5,317 nucleotides of DNA from Gemmatimonadota bacterium (lineage in GTDB: Bacteria > Gemmatimonadota > Gemmatimonadetes > Gemmatimonadales > GWC2-71-9), in contig QHUQ01000248.1 in assembly GCA_003221985.1 (NCBI GenBank), positions 1 through 5,317 of the forward strand, read 5' to 3'. Positions 1-5,317 of the stretch are shown one piece after another. A program made the translations under genes and the position numbers. Below the pieces are notes generated by a model, which saw only the letters and a list, made by a program, of their open reading frames with translations, ran no database searches and had not been told where the DNA came from. Each line of letters begins with the position of its first letter. The first letter of the stretch is position 1.

Positions 1-8
1 CGAAGTAA
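1..8 (+). CDS. Possible 3' end of ribosomal protein L33 gene (partial)
   Basis: Only the last codons would be visible: a base pair CG, then AAG, then stop TAA at 6-8, which overlaps the secE ATG by one base (TAATG). L33 proteins often end in Thr-Lys, and ACG-AAG-TAA would fit. In many bacteria rpmG lies directly upstream of secE, and every other junction in this window has the same overlap style. This is inference from eight bases plus gene order. A tRNA-Trp gene or plain leader sequence could be there instead. Confidence 0.3.
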
Positions 9-253
9 TGGCGACGGAGGTCATGACGGGAAGCGGTCCGGAGCTGCGGCGGGCCGGCCCCGTCGGCCGCCTGTTCCAGTTCCTGCGCGACGTGCGCAAC
101 GAGCTGCGCAAGGTGACGTGGCCGACGTTCGACGAATTGAAGAAGGCGACGACGGTGATCGTCATCTTCGTCACGATACTGGGCATCGCGATCGGCCTGA
201 TGGACGCGTTCTTCCAGTGGATGTTCGTGAAGCTGGTGGCGAGGTTGCTCTAG
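8..253 (+). CDS. secE: Preprotein translocase subunit SecE
   Basis: SecE is the small essential subunit that clamps the SecY channel of the SecYEG translocon in the inner membrane. The 81-residue product is the short, single-membrane-segment form common outside Enterobacteria; the E. coli protein has three segments. Residues 1-20 are a variable cytosolic tail. Residues 24-46 form the amphipathic helix with the family signature around RNELRKVTWPT (30-40), where the K-x-T/S-W-P core is diagnostic. Residues about 48-70 are the hydrophobic membrane helix. ATG 8 is used as the start; an in-frame ATG at 23 has GGAGG only two bases upstream, too close to be a normal ribosome site. The region before ATG 8 is outside the window, so its ribosome site cannot be judged. 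The stop TAG overlaps the nusG GTG start. Confidence 0.95.
   Translation: MATEVMTGSGPELRRAGPVGRLFQFLRDVRNELRKVTWPTFDELKKATTVIVIFVTILGIAIGLMDAFFQWMFVKLVARLL
241..244 (+). promoter_or_regulatory. Ribosome binding site of nusG
   Basis: GAGG lies 8 bases before GTG 253, inside the last codons of secE. It supports the GTG start over the long in-frame extension back to ATG 118, which would run through secE in another frame and adds residues that do not resemble NusG. Confidence 0.7.
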
Positions 254-801
254 TGCCGGTCGAGCTGCGCTGGTACGCGATTCAAACGACGGCGGGGCAC
301 GAGAACAAGGTGCGCTCGTTGATCGCGCGCCGTATCGGCGAAGATGCGCGGGCCGAGGCGGAGAAGCCGATCCGGCAGGCCCTGGTCCCCACGCAGGAAG
401 TCGTGGAGATCAAGAACGGCAAGAAGGTCAACGTCGAGCGCAAGATCTATCCGGGGTACGTGCTCGTGGAGATGGACCTGAACCAGGAAACCATCCACAC
501 GATCAACGGCATTCAGGGTGTGATCAAGTTCGTCGGCACGGACCGCCTGCCGATGCCGCTGCGGCCCGACGAGGTCAACCGGCTGTTGGGCATCGAAGAA
601 GCGATCAAGGAAGAAGAGCCCGCCGAGGCGATTCCGTTCCTCGTGGGTCAGGTCGTGGAAATCACCGAGGGGCCGTTCTCGGACTTCAGCGGCACGGTGC
701 AGGAAGTGTTGCCGGACAAGGGTAAGGTGCGCGTTTCCGTAGCGCTGTTCGGGCGGCCGACATCAGTGGAATTGGACTATTTGCAGCTGAAGGCACACTA
801 A
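253..801 (+). CDS. nusG: Transcription termination/antitermination factor NusG
   Basis: NusG is the universal Spt5-family elongation factor. Its N-terminal domain binds the RNA polymerase clamp, and its C-terminal KOW domain contacts Rho or ribosomal protein S10. The product is 182 residues, the usual length. The NGN domain begins at residue 6 with [15 protein letters not shown] and includes the [13 protein letters not shown] strand (64-76). A short acidic linker with EEAIKEEEP (115-123) follows. The KOW domain spans about 128-182, with the core [13 protein letters not shown] near 135-147 and [14 protein letters not shown] near the end. The start is GTG 253, overlapping the secE stop as TAGTG, with GAGG 8 bases upstream. 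The stop TAA overlaps rplK as TAATG. No insertion is seen between the NGN and KOW domains, so this is housekeeping NusG and not a specialised paralogue such as RfaH or LoaP. Confidence 0.96.
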   Translation: MPVELRWYAIQTTAGHENKVRSLIARRIGEDARAEAEKPIRQALVPTQEVVEIKNGKKVNVERKIYPGYVLVEMDLNQETIHTINGIQGVIKFVGTDRLPMPLRPDEVNRLLGIEEAIKEEEPAEAIPFLVGQVVEITEGPFSDFSGTVQEVLPDKGKVRVSVALFGRPTSVELDYLQLKAH

Positions 802-1226
802 TGGCGAAACCGGTTACCGCAATCGTGAAGCTCCAGGTGCCCGCGGGCCAGGCCACACCGGCGCCGCCGGTGGGCACGGCGCTCGGGCCCCACGGCGTCA
901 ACATCATGGACTTCGTGAAGCAGTTCAACGCGAAGACCGCGAGTCAGGCGGGCATGGTGACGCCCGTGGTCGTGACGATCTACAAAGACCGCACCTTCAC
1001 GTTCATCACCAAGACGCCGCCCGCCGCTGTGCTCCTGAAGAAGGAAGCGGGGATCGAGAAGGGTTCGCCGACCTCGAATCGCGAGAAGGTGGGGAAGGTG
1101 ACGCGGGCCCAGCTCAAGAAGATCGCCGAGATCAAGATGCAGGACCTGAACGCGACCGACCTCGAAGGCGCGATCAACATGATCGCCGGGACGGCGCGCT
1201 CCATGGGCCTGACGGTGGAGGGCTGA
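801..1226 (+). CDS. rplK: 50S ribosomal protein L11
   Basis: L11 sits at the base of the GTPase-associated centre on 23S rRNA helices 43/44, is the target site region of thiostrepton, and in many bacteria is needed for RelA activation. The product is 141 residues, close to family length. The N-terminal domain (1-70) carries the proline-rich segment [17 protein letters not shown] at 20-36. The C-terminal rRNA-binding domain (about 75-141) shows [16 protein letters not shown] and ends with the typical GTARSMGL. One oddity: residue 26 is Thr where most L11 proteins I know have Pro (PPVGPALG in E. coli). The start ATG overlaps the nusG stop, with GAAGG at 789-793, 7 bases upstream, so there is no separate leader. 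The stop TGA overlaps rplA as TGATG. L11 forms a cotranslated pair with L1 in the classical operon. Confidence 0.97.
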   Translation: MAKPVTAIVKLQVPAGQATPAPPVGTALGPHGVNIMDFVKQFNAKTASQAGMVTPVVVTIYKDRTFTFITKTPPAAVLLKKEAGIEKGSPTSNREKVGKVTRAQLKKIAEIKMQDLNATDLEGAINMIAGTARSMGLTVEG

Positions 1227-1918
1227 TGCGCACGCACGGCAAGCAGTACCGCGCGGCGGCCGCCACACTCGAGGCGAAGAAGCTGTACCCGCCACCCGCG
1301 GCCGTCGAGCAGGTCAAAAGCACGGCGTTCGCGAAGTTCGACGAGTCGGTGGACGTGGCGGTCCGCCTGGGCGTCGATCCCAAGCATGCGGACCAGATCG
1401 TGCGTGGCACGGTCTCCCTGCCGCACGGGACGGGGAAGACAATCCGCGTCCTCGTGATCGCGCAGGGTGAGAAAGTGAAAGAAGCCGAAGCAGCGGGCGC
1501 CGATTTCGTGGGCCTCGAGTACGTCGCGAAGATCAAGGAAGGCTGGCTCGATACCGACGTCATCGTCGCGACGCCGGACGTCATGGGACAGCTCGGCGCA
1601 CTCGGCAAGATTCTCGGACCGCGCGGGCTGATGCCGAACCCCAAGGCGGGCACGGTCACGATGGACGTCACGAAGGCCGTGAAGGAGCTGAAGGCGGGCA
1701 AGATCGAGTTCCGGGTCGACAAGAGCGGCATCGTCCACGCGCCGATCGGCAAGAAGTCGTTTGCCGCGACGCAGCTCGCCGACAATCTCCAGGCCTTCAT
1801 GGACGCGATCGTGAAGGCGAAGCCGTCGGCCGCCAAGGGGCATTACATCCGTTCGGTGACGGTCTCGAGCACGATGGGGCCGGGCGTGCGGGTCGATCCG
1901 GCAGGGTACCACGTATGA
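1226..1918 (+). CDS. rplA: 50S ribosomal protein L1
   Basis: L1 forms the mobile L1 stalk that moves deacylated tRNA out of the E site. In many bacteria it also represses its own operon by binding an mRNA mimic of its rRNA site. The product is 230 residues, typical for the family. Domain I is split between the N-terminus ([18 protein letters not shown] near 34-51) and the C-terminus; domain II lies in the middle. The family signature [19 protein letters not shown] is at about residues 126-144, followed by [14 protein letters not shown] and the terminal [15 protein letters not shown]. The start ATG overlaps the rplK stop (TGATG), with GGAGG at 1217-1221, four bases upstream, rather close. The 3' end overlaps rplJ by four bases (ATGA). 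No L1-binding mimic could be identified upstream by eye. Confidence 0.97.
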   Translation: MRTHGKQYRAAAATLEAKKLYPPPAAVEQVKSTAFAKFDESVDVAVRLGVDPKHADQIVRGTVSLPHGTGKTIRVLVIAQGEKVKEAEAAGADFVGLEYVAKIKEGWLDTDVIVATPDVMGQLGALGKILGPRGLMPNPKAGTVTMDVTKAVKELKAGKIEFRVDKSGIVHAPIGKKSFAATQLADNLQAFMDAIVKAKPSAAKGHYIRSVTVSSTMGPGVRVDPAGYHV

Positions 1919-2451
1919 ACCGCACCAAAGCGCAGAAACAGGAGATGGTCACGACGTTGGCGGCGCAGGTCGCCAAGTCGCAGACCATTTACGTCACCGA
2001 TTTCACGGGCCTCAACGTGGCCCACATCACCGATCTGCGCCGCCGCCTGCGCGCGGTGGGCGTCGAGTACGTGGTGGTGAAGAACACGCTGGCGCGCCGC
2101 GCGCTGAGCGAGCAACAGCTGAAAGACGGCGGCCTCGAGTCGTTTCTCGCGGGCCCCACGGCGCTGGTGCTGGCGGGCGCGGATCCGGTCGGCGCGGCGA
2201 AGGTGCTGACGGACTTCGCCAAGGAGTTCGAGAAGCCGTCGATCAAGGTCGGGTTGGTCGAAGGCAAGGCGGTCACGCAGGCGCAGGTGAAGACGCTGGC
2301 GGCGTTGCCTTCGAAGACTCAGCTGCTGGCTCAGCTGGGTGGAGCCCTTCAGGCGCCCATGGCGGGATTCCTGGGAGTACTGAACGGAGTGCTGTACTCG
2401 ATGGTGGGTGCCCTCGAGGCTCTAAAAACTAAACGGGCGGGAGAACAGTAA
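1915..2451 (+). CDS. rplJ: 50S ribosomal protein L10
   Basis: L10 anchors L7/L12 dimers to the ribosome beside L11. The product is 178 residues, slightly longer than the 165 of E. coli. The N-terminal rRNA-binding domain shows [19 protein letters not shown] (about 24-42) and [15 protein letters not shown] (about 46-60), the family's best conserved blocks. The long C-terminal helix (about 145-172: [20 protein letters not shown]) is the docking site for L12 dimers. Its ATG lies inside the rplA stop as ATGA, and only a weak AGGG (1903-1906, 8 bases upstream) is visible. Translation is therefore probably coupled to rplA. The last codons use CTA-AAA-ACT-AAA, unusually AT-rich for this gene. The stop TAA overlaps rplL as TAATG. 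Confidence 0.96.
   Translation: MNRTKAQKQEMVTTLAAQVAKSQTIYVTDFTGLNVAHITDLRRRLRAVGVEYVVVKNTLARRALSEQQLKDGGLESFLAGPTALVLAGADPVGAAKVLTDFAKEFEKPSIKVGLVEGKAVTQAQVKTLAALPSKTQLLAQLGGALQAPMAGFLGVLNGVLYSMVGALEALKTKRAGEQ
2421..2443 (+). promoter_or_regulatory. A-rich stretch and strong ribosome binding site for rplL
   Basis: Within the end of rplJ, positions 2421-2434 (TCTAAAAACTAAAC) are AT-rich in an otherwise GC-rich region. They are followed by GGGAG at 2439-2443, seven bases before the rplL ATG at 2451. A weakly structured A-rich stretch ahead of a good Shine-Dalgarno sequence is a known way to raise initiation, and L7/L12 is needed in several copies per ribosome. The sequence is seen directly; the enhancer role is inferred. 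Confidence 0.6.
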
Positions 2452-2852
2452 TGGCGACTCAAACGATGAGTAAGGACGATATCCTGGAAGCCATCGGCAA
2501 CATGTCGGTGTTCGAGCTGGCGGAGCTGATCGAGGCGTTCAAGGAGAAGTTTGGCGTCACGATCGCGGCTCCTGCAGCGGCACCGGCGGCTGGCGCGGGC
2601 GCCGCAGGCGGCGCGGCCGCGGCGCCGGCGGCCGAGGAGAAGACGGAGTTCACCGTCGTGCTGAAGGCCGGCGGCGAGAAGAAGATCCAGGTGATCAAGG
2701 AGATCCGCGCGATCACCAGTCTCGGCCTGAAAGAGGCGAAGGATCTGGTCGAAGGCGCGCCCGGCACCGTAAAGGAAGGCGTGTCCAAACAGGAAGCGGA
2801 AGAAATCAAAAAGAAGCTCGAAGCGCAGGGCGCCGTCGTCGAACTGAAGTAG
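2451..2852 (+). CDS. rplL: 50S ribosomal protein L7/L12
   Basis: L7/L12 is the multi-copy stalk protein that recruits and activates translational GTPases (EF-Tu, EF-G, IF2, RF3). The product is 133 residues, a little over the common 120-128. The N-terminal dimerisation and L10-binding domain (about 7-37) includes [20 protein letters not shown]. Residues 39-61 are a flexible hinge made only of Ala, Pro and Gly. The C-terminal factor-binding domain (64-133) shows the conserved [14 protein letters not shown] (91-104) and [20 protein letters not shown] 2451 is preferred because of GGGAG seven bases upstream; an in-frame ATG at 2466 has no ribosome site. The gene overlaps rplJ by one base and is followed by the operon's only gap. 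Confidence 0.97.
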   Translation: MATQTMSKDDILEAIGNMSVFELAELIEAFKEKFGVTIAAPAAAPAAGAGAAGGAAAAPAAEEKTEFTVVLKAGGEKKIQVIKEIRAITSLGLKEAKDLVEGAPGTVKEGVSKQEAEEIKKKLEAQGAVVELK

Positions 2853-2854
2853 GC

Positions 2855-2881
2855 GCGAGTTACTACAACCTGCTCGCTTTT
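2855..2881 (+). terminator. Hairpin A followed by TTTT, after rplL
   Basis: GCGAG (2855-2859) pairs with CTCGC (2873-2877) around a 13-base loop, and TTTT (2878-2881) follows immediately. Five base pairs and four T is a weak terminator at most. Its right arm can instead pair downstream in hairpin B. Confidence 0.35.
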
Positions 2882-2887
2882 CCGAGC
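2872..2887 (+). promoter_or_regulatory. Hairpin B, alternative to hairpin A
   Basis: GCTCG (2872-2876) pairs with CGAGC (2883-2887) with loop CTTTTC. It uses the right arm of hairpin A and buries the T run in its loop, so A and B cannot form together. It also shares bases 2886-2887 with the outer stem of hairpin C. The pairing is read directly from the sequence; a switching role is inference. Confidence 0.35.
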
Positions 2888-2939
2888 CCTAGCATCCTCC
2901 CCCGCACCGCAGCCGGGTACGGGGGTGGCAGGGCCTTTT
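2886..2939 (+). terminator. Hairpin C with TTTT: probable rplL-rpoB attenuator
   Basis: The outer stem GCCCT (2886-2890) pairs with AGGGC (2930-2934). The inner stem CCCCCG (2899-2904) pairs with CGGGGG (2920-2925), and a C then TTTT (2936-2939) follows. The stem is strong but the T run is short, which fits partial termination. E. coli has an attenuator and an RNase III processing site in the equivalent rplL-rpoB gap, where more ribosomal protein than polymerase is needed. The rpoB ribosome site lies only ten bases downstream, so the hairpin could also act as an RNA processing site. Confidence 0.6.
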
Positions 2940-2948
2940 GCATTACTT

Positions 2949-2953
2949 GAGGG
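2949..2953 (+). promoter_or_regulatory. Ribosome binding site of rpoB
   Basis: GAGGG five bases before ATG 2959 fixes the rpoB start. The next in-frame ATG codons (3010, 3016) have no comparable ribosome site and would cut into the conserved N-terminal region. Confidence 0.75.
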
Positions 2954-2958
2954 TTCGC

Positions 2959-5317
<2,359 letters not shown>

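Noticed and set aside
118..252. An N-terminal extension of NusG from ATG 118
   Set aside because: It lies inside secE in another frame, its composition is Arg/His/Asp-rich shadow sequence, and NusG homology begins only after GTG 253, which has its own ribosome site.
980..1912. A 310-codon minus-strand open frame opposite rplK and rplA
   Set aside because: It is fully overlapped by two well recognised ribosomal protein genes and shows the same shadow composition.
2608..2630. A hairpin or regulatory palindrome in the rplL hinge
   Set aside because: Six base pairs around a GC-only loop are expected from a run of GCC/GCG/GGC codons, so no separate function is supported.
2936..2958. A possible promoter (AT-rich TTTTGCATTACTTGAG) directly before rpoB
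   Set aside because: There is no convincing -35 element at the right distance, and the stretch is better explained as the T run of hairpin C plus the ribosome site.

Overview
The window is a stretch of the bacterial ribosomal protein / RNA polymerase 'beta' operon. All genes are on the + strand, in the order (end of rpmG?) - secE - nusG - rplK - rplA - rplJ - rplL - rpoB. The rpoB gene runs off the right edge. The DNA is GC-rich (roughly 65% by eye) with strong G/C third-position bias, which produces many long open shadow frames, including a 773-codon antisense frame opposite rpoB. The RpoB fragment carries the beta-lobe insertion seen in many Gram-negative-type phyla and lacking in Firmicutes, Actinobacteria and Thermus. 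Together with the high GC and the protein flavour, this suggests a high-GC Gram-negative-type bacterium. Gemmatimonadota is my best guess, with low-to-moderate confidence and only from the look of the proteins.

Layout. Positions 1-2852 hold six complete genes with no intergenic base. Every junction is a stop/start overlap: TAGTG (secE/nusG), TAATG (nusG/rplK), TGATG (rplK/rplA), ATGA (rplA/rplJ) and TAATG (rplJ/rplL). The secE start is itself preceded by TAA in a TAATG overlap, and the visible codons AAG-TAA fit the end of an L33 (rpmG) gene. The only intergenic gap is 2853-2958 (106 bp), between rplL and rpoB. It contains three hairpins, two followed by TTTT and two mutually exclusive, which looks like a partial terminator/attenuator between the ribosomal and RNA polymerase genes. 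The rpoB gene starts at ATG 2959 behind a clear Shine-Dalgarno sequence, and 786 codons are visible.

How the genes work together. SecE is a subunit of the SecYEG protein-export channel. NusG couples RNA polymerase to ribosomes and Rho. L11, L1, L10 and L7/L12 build the L1 stalk and the L11/L10-L12 GTPase-associated stalk of the 50S subunit. RpoB is the catalytic beta subunit of RNA polymerase. The continuous overlaps suggest translational coupling from secE through rplL. They leave no room for the usual separate leaders in front of rplK (L1 target) and rplJ (L10 leader).

I found no novel multi-gene system: this is conserved core-genome content. The points worth a second look are the unbroken run of overlaps, the alternative-hairpin rplL-rpoB gap, a Pro-to-Thr change at position 26 of L11 in the thiopeptide-contact region, and an A-rich 3' end of rplJ just before the rplL ribosome binding site.
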